64,000 nucleotides of DNA from the NCBI GenBank assembly GCA_002737705.1, contig NSIM01000003.1:1-64000 (forward strand). Direction: 5' to 3'. The notes beneath the pieces were generated by a model that saw only the letters and a list, made by a program, of their open reading frames with translations, ran no database searches and was not told where the DNA came from. Shown one piece after another: positions 52,532 to 60,869 of the stretch (position 1 is its first letter; every line of letters starts with the position of its first letter). A program made the position numbers and the translations under genes. Source of the DNA: Flavobacteriales bacterium. GTDB lineage: Bacteria; Bacteroidota; Bacteroidia; NS11-12g; UBA955.

Positions 52532-53533
52532 TTAATACTTGACTTTTCGAATAATATAAAACACCAATGGGGCGCCGATAATTGCCATCATCGCATTGAT
52601 TGGAAGGGTAAAATTTTGAAATAGGTTATGGGATAATAAATCACCCGTAAGGGTCAATAGAATGCCACACAATGCGGTTGGAAGAATGTTTTTACCGTGT
52701 GATTCTGTGCCGCTAATGCGGCGTGAAAGGTGGGGTGCAATTAATCCAACAAAAGATACAGGACCGCAGTAGGCTGTGGCCAAAGCAGCCATGACGGCAC
52801 TGCTTACAATTAATAAGAAACGCAATCTATGGGTTGATTTTCCAGAACTGAGTACATGGATATCGCCCAGCAAATACGTGTTAAACGAATGGCGGTTATA
52901 CCAAAGTATCGCTCCGCCAAAAAAAGTTGCCGCGGCAAAGGGAAACAATTGGGAAATTTCTATTCGGTCAAAGTTTCCCATTCCCCAAAGCACAAATTGT
53001 TTGACTTGTTGTGCGGATGCCATTTGTTCGATGATGTCAACCGCAGCCCCAAAGAAATATCCGAGAATTAATCCCAATAAAAGCAAACTGTGAAGTTGTT
53101 GCAATCGTTTGTGAAGCCACAATTGAATCCCCATTACCATTAAGGCTCCAAATAAGGCAGCAATGGGTTGAAATGAAACACCCCATCCGCTATAGTCACT
53201 AAAATAGTATCCTCCGAAGAAAGTAAGCACCGCTATACCAAATGATGCCCCCGGTGTAATGCCTATCAAAAATGGTCCAGCCAGGGGATTGCGAAACAAT
53301 GTTTGCATCAGTAGGCCGCTCCAAGCCAGAGATATTCCAGCCAAAACAGCACCCAATACCCTTGGCAAACGAAGTTGAAAAAACAGGTTGCTGTCGAAAG
53401 TCGGAGATACATTCCTGCTCAGTATCGAAAGCCCAGCCATAAGGTCATAGCCCAACAATGCCAGAATAAAAACCCCTAGAACGATTTGTATGGCTGTATC
53501 TTTTTTCATTCTTCTCGTTTGGGTTTGGGTCAT
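52532..53533 (-). CDS. FecCD-type ABC transporter permease
   Basis: This is an inner-membrane permease of the BtuC/FecCD family that imports iron chelates, heme or cobalamin. The product is 333 residues with about nine to ten helices. Family motifs are visible: LRLPRVLGAVLAGISLAWSGLLMQ (split by its turn), NPLAGPFLIGITPGASFG, and GPVSFVGLIAPHLSRRISG, the EAA-like loop that contacts the ATPase. A start at ATG 53509 is also possible. The binding protein lies just upstream, but no ATPase gene is found on either side. Confidence 0.92.
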   Translation of the reverse strand: MTQTQTRRMKKDTAIQIVLGVFILALLGYDLMAGLSILSRNVSPTFDSNLFFQLRLPRVLGAVLAGISLAWSGLLMQTLFRNPLAGPFLIGITPGASFGIAVLTFFGGYYFSDYSGWGVSFQPIAALFGALMVMGIQLWLHKRLQQLHSLLLLGLILGYFFGAAVDIIEQMASAQQVKQFVLWGMGNFDRIEISQLFPFAAATFFGGAILWYNRHSFNTYLLGDIHVLSSGKSTHRLRFLLIVSSAVMAALATAYCGPVSFVGLIAPHLSRRISGTESHGKNILPTALCGILLTLTGDLLSHNLFQNFTLPINAMMAIIGAPLVFYIIRKVKY

Positions 53534-53596
53534 TTATTGCAATTGAAGTGGCGCAGGATGTTGTGGTTGAAGATCATTGCATTTTGGCCAAGAATA

Positions 53597-54733
53597 TTAT
53601 TTAGAACAGGGTAGATAATAATGGCTTTTCTCAACATCAAAGCTTGTGTCCTGAAAAATCATGAACAAATCTTGGAGTATTAGATTGGGATAGATGCAGC
53701 CCAAATCCCAATAAGGATTGCTTCCATTGGGGTTCAGTTTTTTGTTGTAATGGTATAAACGATTGTTGTTAAAAGCCTTAATGGATGAAATACGTTTATC
53801 CATAGCAAGTAAGCAATCACGGCTAGAACAAAGGTCTGTATTGATCCAAATATCGGCATTTGAAAAAAGTCGAATGGCTTGTTCAATCCCCAGGGTATTG
53901 GTTCCAGTCCCCCGGCTTGGCGCCACCAATAGATCAGCCCCTGCGTCGTAAACAATTTGTTTTTGGTAGGCGTCTTGTTGTGGCACAAACCAATGGCCAT
54001 TATAGGGGAGGTTGCTGGCAACCTTCGGACGGAATTTTACATGGCGGGCTTTTTCTCTTATTCTTTCATAGTCTAATTTGACGTGTTTGAATAGTTGTTC
54101 GCCTTGAATGGGTTTTCCCAAAATCCATGACAATGCACGAATCCATTCGGCCCTTCCCAAAGGATGAGGTTCGAGGTGATTTTGACACCACAATACCGGA
54201 AATTTGTCTTTGCCAATTCTGTCAATCAACGCAACATCGCTCCCATTGATGAAATATCCAATGAATAAATCGGGTTTACACAAAAATACCGTTTCGGGCA
54301 GAATCGACCCATTGGGTGCAACCTCAATCAATGGATGGAGAATGGCTTCATTATAAATCAAAGGATGAGATATATAGGCTTTAGATTCTATACCCGCCAA
54401 TTCGTGCATTTTCCCCAGCTCAGCAATCATCGCCGTATGAATGGCAGAAATACTCACAATGCGTTTGTGGGTTAAGATTTTTGTATACCCAGAGATTTGC
54501 GGTGACGTTCCCCAAAAAAACTGACCCAAAATCGTTTTGGCTTTGCCGCCAGAATACAGAATCAAAAAACTGTCTGATTCTGAACAACCCAGTGAGAAAA
54601 GTGAAGCATAGTCATTCTTTATCCACACAATGTCTGATTTGACTTCCAAATTTGGATTCGAATGGCATGAGAAAATGTATAAAAGGCATAGCGTAAACGC
54701 CCCAATTACAAGCCTTTTTGGTGTTTGTTTCAT
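53597..54733 (-). CDS. ABC transporter substrate-binding lipoprotein (BtuF/FecB-like)
   Basis: The product is 378 residues with a lipobox (LLYIFSC). The rest fits the periplasmic-binding family PF01497: RIVSISAIHTAMIAELG, IEVAPNGSILPETVFLCKPDLFI, and GADLLVAPSRGTGTNTLGIEQAIRLF (split across strands) with a C-terminal helical lobe. The substrate could be heme, a siderophore or cobalamin; the heme locus 7 kb away supports heme but does not prove it. ATG 54733 is chosen at the signal peptide; a longer frame runs into the region upstream. A TAATTTTG ends 8 nt before this ATG. Confidence 0.87.
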   Translation of the reverse strand: MKQTPKRLVIGAFTLCLLYIFSCHSNPNLEVKSDIVWIKNDYASLFSLGCSESDSFLILYSGGKAKTILGQFFWGTSPQISGYTKILTHKRIVSISAIHTAMIAELGKMHELAGIESKAYISHPLIYNEAILHPLIEVAPNGSILPETVFLCKPDLFIGYFINGSDVALIDRIGKDKFPVLWCQNHLEPHPLGRAEWIRALSWILGKPIQGEQLFKHVKLDYERIREKARHVKFRPKVASNLPYNGHWFVPQQDAYQKQIVYDAGADLLVAPSRGTGTNTLGIEQAIRLFSNADIWINTDLCSSRDCLLAMDKRISSIKAFNNNRLYHYNKKLNPNGSNPYWDLGCIYPNLILQDLFMIFQDTSFDVEKSHYYLPCSK

Positions 54734-54741
54734 CCGGTGTT

Positions 54742-54749
54742 CAAAATTA
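54742..54749 (-). promoter_or_regulatory. -7 promoter element for the binding-protein gene
   Basis: Read on the minus strand this is TAATTTTG, ending 8 nt before ATG 54733. It predicts a leaderless or nearly leaderless mRNA and supports this start. Confidence 0.55.
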
Positions 54750-54805
54750 GTACAAAATATCGCACAGCCATCGAAAGATTGTATTGTTAACTCCCTAAAA
54801 TCATA

Positions 54806-54813
54806 GACATTTG
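54806..54813 (+). promoter_or_regulatory. Possible -7 element (GACATTTG) for the DivIC/FtsB-like gene
   Basis: One mismatch to TAnnTTTG; the gap to ATG 54821 is 7 nt, the same as at several other genes in the window. Confidence 0.35.
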
Positions 54814-54820
54814 ATACACT

Positions 54821-55126
54821 ATGTTTCATCCCCTTTTTCGATACCGATATTATATTTTATTTGGTGTTTTTGCCATTTGGATGTCGTTTTTTGATTTAAA
54901 CAATATATTTTTTCGCTACCAACTACTCAGAGAAATTTCGATTCTGGAAGACAATATTACCGAACATAACCTCAAAATTGCTGAATTGGAGACGCTCAAG
55001 AAAGATCTTCTTGGCAATGATCGCAATCTCGAACGATTTGCCCGCGTAAAATACCTCATGAAAAAAGATGATGAAGATCTTTTTGTTATTGTGGAGGAAG
55101 AAAAAAAGGCGGAAAAGGATGAATAG
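54821..55126 (+). CDS. Septum formation initiator (DivIC/FtsB-like) protein
   Basis: This is a small bitopic cell-division protein that joins the FtsQ-FtsL-FtsB subcomplex. The product is 101 residues with one membrane helix (YYILFGVFAIWMSFFDL, residues about 10-26) and then a coiled coil (LLREISILEDNITEHNLKIAELE). A short conserved end ERFARVKYLMKKDDEDLFVI follows, the usual DivIC/FtsB layout. A charged tail (EEEKKAEKDE) closes the protein. It is followed by dnaN 90 nt later and is divergent from the ABC transporter genes. Confidence 0.88.
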   Translation: MFHPLFRYRYYILFGVFAIWMSFFDLNNIFFRYQLLREISILEDNITEHNLKIAELETLKKDLLGNDRNLERFARVKYLMKKDDEDLFVIVEEEKKAEKDE

Positions 55127-55174
55127 TGTTCATAAAACAGTATAAGTTGTGTATTTTTATTGCTTGAGATTCAA

Positions 55175-55182
55175 TAAGTTTG
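55175..55182 (+). promoter_or_regulatory. -7 promoter element (TAAGTTTG) for dnaN
   Basis: This is an exact TAnnTTTG match 34 nt before the dnaN ATG. The -33 region is not clear. Confidence 0.45.
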
Positions 55183-55216
55183 CACCCAGTAAGTTGATAA
55201 ATAATATCTATAAAAC

Positions 55217-56338
55217 ATGAATTTCATAGCTACATCAAGCGAACTTTTACAACATCTGTTAACTGTAAACGGAGCCATTATGTCTAAACCAATTATTCCA
55301 ATTTTGGATAATTTTCTGTTTGACATTAGTGAAAATCAACTCAAAATATACAGTACAGACCTCGAGACAAGTATGATAACCACCATGCCTGTTACTTGTA
55401 AGGAAAGTATAAAAGTGGCTGTCCCAAGTAAAATGATCATTGATATTTTACGTTCTTTGCCAGACCAAGGCGTTACCTTCAGTGTTGATCCACAAACCTT
55501 TGGAATTGAAGTGGTAAACAACAATGGTCGGTATAAAATGGCTGGCCAGGATGGTGTTGATTTTCCTGCTGTCCCAGAAACTCCTCCCGAAGGAAGTTTT
55601 ACCTTACCTGCAAATATTCTATTGCGTGCTATCAGTAAAACATTGTTTGCTACCGGATCTGATGAATTGCGGCTCAATCTCGCAGGACTCTATGTTGAAA
55701 TTAAAAACAACTCTATCAATTTTGTGGCCACGGATGCCAATAAGTTGGTTCGCTTAACACGAAAAGATTTCAATGTGGGGATTGATGACAATATTCTCAT
55801 TCCAAAAAAGCCTTTGAATCTGCTTAAAACTGCATTGCCAAATGATGAGACCCCTGTTGTGGTTGATTATAATAAATCAAGTGTATATTTCAGCTTTGGA
55901 GAAACCCGTGTATTATGCCGTTTGGTGGACGAGAAATACCCCGATTACGCTGCAGTTATTCCTGCAGAAAACAACAATGTCATTACAATTTCTCGCATGG
56001 CTTTATTGAGTTCAATCAATCGGATTAGTATTTTTGCGAGTAAGACCACCTATCAGGTTCGTTTTAAAGTAATCGGAAATGAACTTACCATCAGCGCCGA
56101 AGACATTGAAATGGCAAATGAGGCTGTAGAACGCATTGCTTGTGAATACGATGGCAGCGACATGGAAATAGGTTTTAATGCAAAGTTTTTTAAAGAAATG
56201 CTCGCAACCATTGATGGAGAGCAAGTGCAGTTGCGTTTGTCTGCCCCCAATCGTGCCGGTTTGCTGGTTCCTTTTGAAAATGAGCGGGATGAAGACATTA
56301 CCATGCTCATCATGCCCATGATGTTGAATAACTATTAA
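55217..56338 (+). CDS. dnaN: DNA polymerase III subunit beta (sliding clamp)
   Basis: The beta clamp tethers polymerase III to DNA. The product is 373 residues with the three-domain clamp layout: N-terminal NFIATSSELLQHLLTVNG and PIIPILDNFLFD, middle GLYVEIKNNSINFVATDAN, and C-terminal RLVDEKYPDYAAVIP plus a last segment VPFENERDEDITMLIMPM, which in E. coli ends MPM(R)L. The length is typical. dnaA and recF are not adjacent, unlike the classic replication-origin cluster. The stop is 5 nt from the convergent YggS-like gene, so there is no room for a terminator. Confidence 0.97.
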   Translation: MNFIATSSELLQHLLTVNGAIMSKPIIPILDNFLFDISENQLKIYSTDLETSMITTMPVTCKESIKVAVPSKMIIDILRSLPDQGVTFSVDPQTFGIEVVNNNGRYKMAGQDGVDFPAVPETPPEGSFTLPANILLRAISKTLFATGSDELRLNLAGLYVEIKNNSINFVATDANKLVRLTRKDFNVGIDDNILIPKKPLNLLKTALPNDETPVVVDYNKSSVYFSFGETRVLCRLVDEKYPDYAAVIPAENNNVITISRMALLSSINRISIFASKTTYQVRFKVIGNELTISAEDIEMANEAVERIACEYDGSDMEIGFNAKFFKEMLATIDGEQVQLRLSAPNRAGLLVPFENERDEDITMLIMPMMLNNY

Positions 56339-56343
56339 TTCAA

Positions 56344-57003
56344 TTATCCAAATACTGCGCTTCCCACACGAATAATTGTACTTCCATGTTTGGTGGCAAG
56401 TTCGTAGTCTGAACTCATCCCCATCGACAATTCCTTAAACGACTTCTGTGCAGGAAAATATTTCTTTCTAACGTGCAGGAAGAGTGTTTTCATAGCCATA
56501 AATTCTTGCTCTATTTGTTGTTTGTCTTCCGTGAAAGTTGCCATCGCCATCAAACCGCAAATTTGCACATATTCCAGTTTTTCTAAAGCACACGCCCCAA
56601 AAAACGCATCAATTTCATTTGGGGGTAGTCCAAATTTTCCTTCTTCTTTGGCAATGTGTATCTGTATTAAGCAGGGTATTATTCGCCCCAGTTTTTTGGC
56701 CTCAAGATTAATTTCCTGCAACAAAATTAGGCTATCAACTGAGTGTATCATACAGATAAACGGAACAATGTATTTTACTTTGTTGCGTTGCAAATGCCCT
56801 ATTAAATGCCATTCGATGCTTGGGGGTAATGCGTGTACTCTTTCTAATAATGCCTGAACCCGATTTTCGGCAAAGGCCCGATGACCTGCCTCAAATGCCG
56901 CACCGATCTCTTCGATAGATCGGTATTTGCTCACCACAATTAATGTGCTTTGTGCTCCAATGCTTTCCTTGATGCGTTTGATATTGTTAGCAATGCGCGT
57001 CAT
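56344..57003 (-). CDS. YggS-family PLP-binding protein
   Basis: YggS/PLPBP proteins bind pyridoxal phosphate and help PLP homeostasis. The product is 219 residues. Visible motifs are LIVVSKYRS (Lys that binds PLP), FAENRVQALLERV (normally GENY or FGENRVQ), WHLIGHLQRNKVKYI and the end MGMSSDYELATKHGSTIIRVGSAVFG split at its turn (SMGMSSD, RxGSxxFG). ATG 57003 gives the usual N-terminus; an upstream in-frame ATG would overlap the neighbouring promoter region. It is head-to-head with the DUF4296 gene only 21 nt away. Confidence 0.93.
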   Translation of the reverse strand: MTRIANNIKRIKESIGAQSTLIVVSKYRSIEEIGAAFEAGHRAFAENRVQALLERVHALPPSIEWHLIGHLQRNKVKYIVPFICMIHSVDSLILLQEINLEAKKLGRIIPCLIQIHIAKEEGKFGLPPNEIDAFFGACALEKLEYVQICGLMAMATFTEDKQQIEQEFMAMKTLFLHVRKKYFPAQKSFKELSMGMSSDYELATKHGSTIIRVGSAVFG

Positions 57004-57009
57004 TTTTTG

Positions 57010-57017
57010 TAAATTTG
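57010..57017 (+). promoter_or_regulatory. -7 promoter element (TAAATTTG) for the DUF4296 gene
   Basis: This is an exact TAnnTTTG match ending 7 nt before GTG 57025. It supports this GTG as the start of a leaderless mRNA. The matching -33 region would lie inside the divergent yggS-like coding sequence. Confidence 0.55.
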
Positions 57018-57024
57018 CCCAATC

Positions 57025-57378
57025 GTGATACAAAGGTTTGTTGCTTGCAAAATTACCCTATTCCTGCTAATTTGTTCGGTATTTGCTTGCCATTCATCGC
57101 CAAATAGGGTTTCTGACGAAAAAATGATTGCTATTTTGGCAGATGCTATGGTGCTTGAGGCATCCAATCAAATACAGTATGATTATGCAACTCTTCCCGA
57201 TTCTGTGTGGCTGAAAGAGTATTCTTTTGTGTGTAAAAAACACGCGATAAACTTTGAAGATTTTAAATCACAACTCCATTGGCTCAAAGAAAATCCGGAT
57301 GAGTTTAGTCCAATCATGGAGAAAGTCATTACCCGCTTACAATGGGCCGATTTGAATGCCAAAAAGGTGGCGCCATGA
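57025..57378 (+). CDS. DUF4296-family lipoprotein
   Basis: The product is 117 residues starting at GTG, with a lipobox (ICSVFAC). It has the DUF4296 pattern: DEKMIAILADAMVLEASNQ, then YSFVCKKHAINFEDFKSQLHW, and a Pro/Asp spacing of about one helix each. This family is restricted to Bacteroidota and its role is unknown. It overlaps mutS2 by 4 nt (ATGA), so the two genes are likely co-translated. The -7 element 7 nt before the GTG supports the start. Confidence 0.85.
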   Translation: MIQRFVACKITLFLLICSVFACHSSPNRVSDEKMIAILADAMVLEASNQIQYDYATLPDSVWLKEYSFVCKKHAINFEDFKSQLHWLKENPDEFSPIMEKVITRLQWADLNAKKVAP

Positions 57379-59951
57379 ACTATCCAGCAGATTTTGAACG
57401 TGTTGTCGGGTTCGACTTTGTGAGAAGTGCCATTTTGAGTCGATGTCGTTTCCCAAGCAGTCAATTATTGGTCGAATCATGGCAGATGTCTATTCAATTT
57501 GAGGAGGTTCTCCAACGATTGGATTGTATTGACGAATTGCAACGTTTGAATGATGAATGTCCCAGTGCTTTGGAGTTTCAGGGTTCTGATATTACGCCAT
57601 TCTGTGAAAATCTGGGCATTGAGAATTACATGTTGGAAGAGGAATCTTTATCCGCGATTCTGGAGATTGCGAAATCGTATGTAAATCTCTCAAAAGCTGT
57701 CATTGCTAAGGCTGAAAAGATGCCTTTGCTGGCGGCCAATCTTCCCTTCGAAGAATCTTGTAACATTGTGGTCATTGCCATCGATAAACTATTGGATGAT
57801 TTTGGTCAGGTCTCTCCCAAAGCGTCGCCACAGTATGCCAAGATTTCGGATGAAATTGTTCGTTTAGAACGCACTGCTCGTCAGACAATGAGGGGTATTT
57901 TTCGCGATTGGAAAGCCCTTGGATATACCGCTGAAACAGATGTTACGGTTCGAGAAGATCGATTGGTAATTCCTGTTTTGGCTGAGTATAAACGCATAGT
58001 GAAGGGGTTTGTGAAAGACATTTCGGCGACTGGAAAAATATTTTTTGTGGAGCCTACGCAGATGCTTGAAATGAACAATCGATTAAAGGAGCTTGCGGCC
58101 GATCGAAAAAGAGAACGAGAAAGAATCCTTAGGCAAATCACAGCTGTTTTGGCACCCCATAAAACCGCATTGCAACGCACAATGCACCGTTTGTCAGAGA
58201 CAGATTTTTTATTGGCAAAATGGAGTTGGTGTATGCAAGAAAATGCCCAGCGACCCAAAGTAAGCGCTACCCCACAAATCAACCTGCTAAACGCCGTTCA
58301 CCCCATTCTCCGAAAGGAATTAAAATTCCGAAAATTTCCCGTAATCCCCTTAAATATGTCTTTGGAAAATCGGCGCATTATGGTTGTCAGTGGACCCAAT
58401 GCTGGGGGTAAAAGCGTTGTCCTCAAAACAGTATTATTGCTTCAATACATGGTGCAAAGTGGATTGTTTGTGACCGCAGACGCCGAAAGCCGTTTGGGTA
58501 TATTTTCATTCTTAGGCATTGATTGTGGAGACGGACAAACTATTGAGAAGGGATTGAGCACATTTAGTGCTCATTTACTGCATTTAAAAAACTTGCTCAA
58601 CAATGCCAATGAACTTTCGTTGATAGGAATAGACGAGATTGGAACTGGAACCGACCCTCGATTTGGAGCGCCCATTGCCCAGGTTGTGTTGGAAAATTTA
58701 CTAGAGGCTGGCTCTTTTGTCATTGCGACTACCCATTTTTCTCAATTGCGTGAGTGGGGTTTGGATTCAGCAGAGGTAGTGCAGGCGAGTATGGCGTATG
58801 ATGTTCAGGAGATGAAGCCCTTATACAATTTGGTGCTTGGTAAACCAGGATCTTCTTTTGCCCTAGAATTGATGCGTAAAACGGATTTTGATACTACGTG
58901 GATAGATAGAATTAAAGCCTTGACTGGACAACAAATGGTTAAATCCGAAGGATTGATGTTGGATATTGAAAAACAAAATCAACGCCTTGTACAGCAGTTA
59001 AAAATGGTTGATGAAAAGTTGGAACACCTTCAAAATCTCAGTGATTCATACCATCAGTTGAAGGAGACTTTACAGCAAAAGCGAAACGATTATATTCAAG
59101 TAGCACGAAATGATGCCAAAAAAATTCTTTCCGAAACCAATAAACAAATAGAAAACACCATTCGGGTGATTCGTGAGCAAGGTGCTGCTAAGGAAGTAAC
59201 CCAAGTGGCCAGGCAAAAACTCACAGCGTACAAACGAAAGATAGATCTGCTTGGAAAAGATGACAATGAAAATGGATTTCGCAATGCCAAAACAGATTTG
59301 GCAAATCAGCTTGCTCCAATGACAGCAGAAGTCTCGCAAAAAAAAGTGCATTTAAAATCGCCAAACCTCTCAAAATACAATGGTATCAAAAATTCTATTG
59401 TCCATACTCTTTTAGTTGGAGAAGACGATAAGTCCATCACAACACTTGCCAATACGTTCGATTTTGTTGCGCCACAACCCACTGTAAATCTCCAAATTCT
59501 TTTACCAGGGATAAAGGTAAAGAGTTTGTTAACTGGAGCTGATGGCGAAGTATTGGATTGTAAAAAAGGAAAGGCATGCGTGGCATTTGGGATGATAAAA
59601 ATGTGGGTTCCTTTTTCTGAATTGTCTGTTTCAAGGACACAATTGAAGGATAAATCCCCACGGAAAAGTTTAACGAGCGGATATCAATGGCTTGAGCGTC
59701 AATCAGTTTATAATTGGGTATTGGATGTCAGGGGTCAGCGCTTGGATGATGCATCGCAAAAGGTATTGTTTTGGTTGGAAGAAGGACATTCTTTGGGTAA
59801 GCAGCAGCTAAAGATTATTCATGGTCGTGGCGATGGTATTTTGCGAAAAGGACTAAAAACGATGTTGAAATCGGTCCATTTTGTTCGAAGTTTTGACCAT
59901 GAAACAGAATCGGATGGGGGCGATGGCGCATTGATTGTAATGTTGTTATGA
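57375..59951 (+). CDS. mutS2: MutS2 family endonuclease
   Basis: MutS2 combines a MutS-like ATPase and clamp with a C-terminal Smr nuclease; it acts on recombination intermediates and, in some bacteria, rescues collided ribosomes. Walker A GPNAGGKSVVLK is near residue 340, Walker B LIGIDEIGTGTDP near 415, and FVIATTHFSQLREWG follows. A coiled-coil arm spans about 525-620. The Smr domain (about 780-855) has LDVRGQRLDDA and IIHGRGDGILRKGL, both catalytic-type motifs (LDxR and HGxGxG). ATG 57375 is chosen, giving 858 residues; it overlaps the DUF4296 gene by 4 nt. Confidence 0.96.
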   Translation: MNYPADFERVVGFDFVRSAILSRCRFPSSQLLVESWQMSIQFEEVLQRLDCIDELQRLNDECPSALEFQGSDITPFCENLGIENYMLEEESLSAILEIAKSYVNLSKAVIAKAEKMPLLAANLPFEESCNIVVIAIDKLLDDFGQVSPKASPQYAKISDEIVRLERTARQTMRGIFRDWKALGYTAETDVTVREDRLVIPVLAEYKRIVKGFVKDISATGKIFFVEPTQMLEMNNRLKELAADRKRERERILRQITAVLAPHKTALQRTMHRLSETDFLLAKWSWCMQENAQRPKVSATPQINLLNAVHPILRKELKFRKFPVIPLNMSLENRRIMVVSGPNAGGKSVVLKTVLLLQYMVQSGLFVTADAESRLGIFSFLGIDCGDGQTIEKGLSTFSAHLLHLKNLLNNANELSLIGIDEIGTGTDPRFGAPIAQVVLENLLEAGSFVIATTHFSQLREWGLDSAEVVQASMAYDVQEMKPLYNLVLGKPGSSFALELMRKTDFDTTWIDRIKALTGQQMVKSEGLMLDIEKQNQRLVQQLKMVDEKLEHLQNLSDSYHQLKETLQQKRNDYIQVARNDAKKILSETNKQIENTIRVIREQGAAKEVTQVARQKLTAYKRKIDLLGKDDNENGFRNAKTDLANQLAPMTAEVSQKKVHLKSPNLSKYNGIKNSIVHTLLVGEDDKSITTLANTFDFVAPQPTVNLQILLPGIKVKSLLTGADGEVLDCKKGKACVAFGMIKMWVPFSELSVSRTQLKDKSPRKSLTSGYQWLERQSVYNWVLDVRGQRLDDASQKVLFWLEEGHSLGKQQLKIIHGRGDGILRKGLKTMLKSVHFVRSFDHETESDGGDGALIVMLL

Positions 59952-59969
59952 TAAATAGGCTTTTCAGGG

Positions 59970-59977
59970 TATTTTTG
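59970..59977 (+). promoter_or_regulatory. -7 promoter element (TATTTTTG) for folD
   Basis: This is an exact TAnnTTTG match ending 7 nt before the folD ATG, predicting a leaderless mRNA. Confidence 0.5.
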
Positions 59978-59984
59978 CAGCCCC

Positions 59985-60869
59985 ATGACATTAATTCTTG
60001 ATGGCACTGTAGCTGCCGCGTCCATTCGAATTCAAATTGCTGCCCAGGTTGCAGAATTTAAGAAAAAAGGCCACCGCCCGCCCTGTCTTATTGCCATTTT
60101 GGTGGGAGAGGACGGAGCGAGTATGACGTATGTGGGTGCCAAAAAAATTGCCTGCGAAGAAGTTGGATTTACCGGTAAAGTTCGTCGATTCAGGGCTGAT
60201 ATTTCTGAAAATGATCTTATTTCTGAGATTCAAAAAATTAATTTAGATGATGCCATCGACGGATTGATTGTTCAATTGCCCCTACCCAAACACATTTCAG
60301 AAGAAAAAGTAACCCAAGCGATTTTACCCCAAAAGGATGTCGATGGCTTTCATTATATTAACATGGGAAAATTGGCCAAAGGTGCTTCCGATGGCGTTAA
60401 GCCAGCAACCCCTTATGGAATTACATTGTTAATGAAGCATTATGGCATTGATGCCCATGGAAAGCATGTTGTAATTATTGGCAGGAGTAACATTGTGGGT
60501 CGGCCAATGAGTTTGTTGCTTTCCGCTGCTGCACCCTATGGAAATGCTTCTGTTACACTTTGCCATAGCCGTACAAAAGACTTGTCGTTTTTTACCAAAA
60601 TGGCAGATATTTTGATTGTTGCTTTGGGCAAGCCAGGATTTGTTAAGGCTGAAATGGTGAAAGAAGGAGCTGTAATTATTGACGTAGGCACCACGCGTGT
60701 AGAGGATACTTCCCGAAAGAGTGGTTGGCGCTTGAAGGGGGATGTTGATTTCGAGTCTGTTTTTGAGAAAGTTTCTGCAATAACACCCGTTCCAAAAGGT
60801 GTTGGTCCGATGACGATAACAGGCCTTATCATGAATACATTGGAGGTTTATAAGGCAAAGTTTGTATGA
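59985..60869 (+). CDS. folD: Bifunctional methylene-THF dehydrogenase/methenyl-THF cyclohydrolase
   Basis: FolD interconverts methylene-, methenyl- and formyl-tetrahydrofolate. The catalytic Lys region is seen as SMTYVGAKKIACEEVGF (YxxxK), then VQLPLPKHI, QKDVDGFHYINMGKLA, and the NADP-binding VVIIGRSNIVGRPMSLLL. The C-terminal VGPMTITGLIMNTLE closes the protein. The length of 294 residues is standard. It overlaps queE by 4 nt, so the two are expressed together; both are one-carbon/pterin-type metabolism, and queE uses a folate-pathway-related precursor only distantly. It has its own -7 element. Confidence 0.97.
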   Translation: MTLILDGTVAAASIRIQIAAQVAEFKKKGHRPPCLIAILVGEDGASMTYVGAKKIACEEVGFTGKVRRFRADISENDLISEIQKINLDDAIDGLIVQLPLPKHISEEKVTQAILPQKDVDGFHYINMGKLAKGASDGVKPATPYGITLLMKHYGIDAHGKHVVIIGRSNIVGRPMSLLLSAAAPYGNASVTLCHSRTKDLSFFTKMADILIVALGKPGFVKAEMVKEGAVIIDVGTTRVEDTSRKSGWRLKGDVDFESVFEKVSAITPVPKGVGPMTITGLIMNTLEVYKAKFV

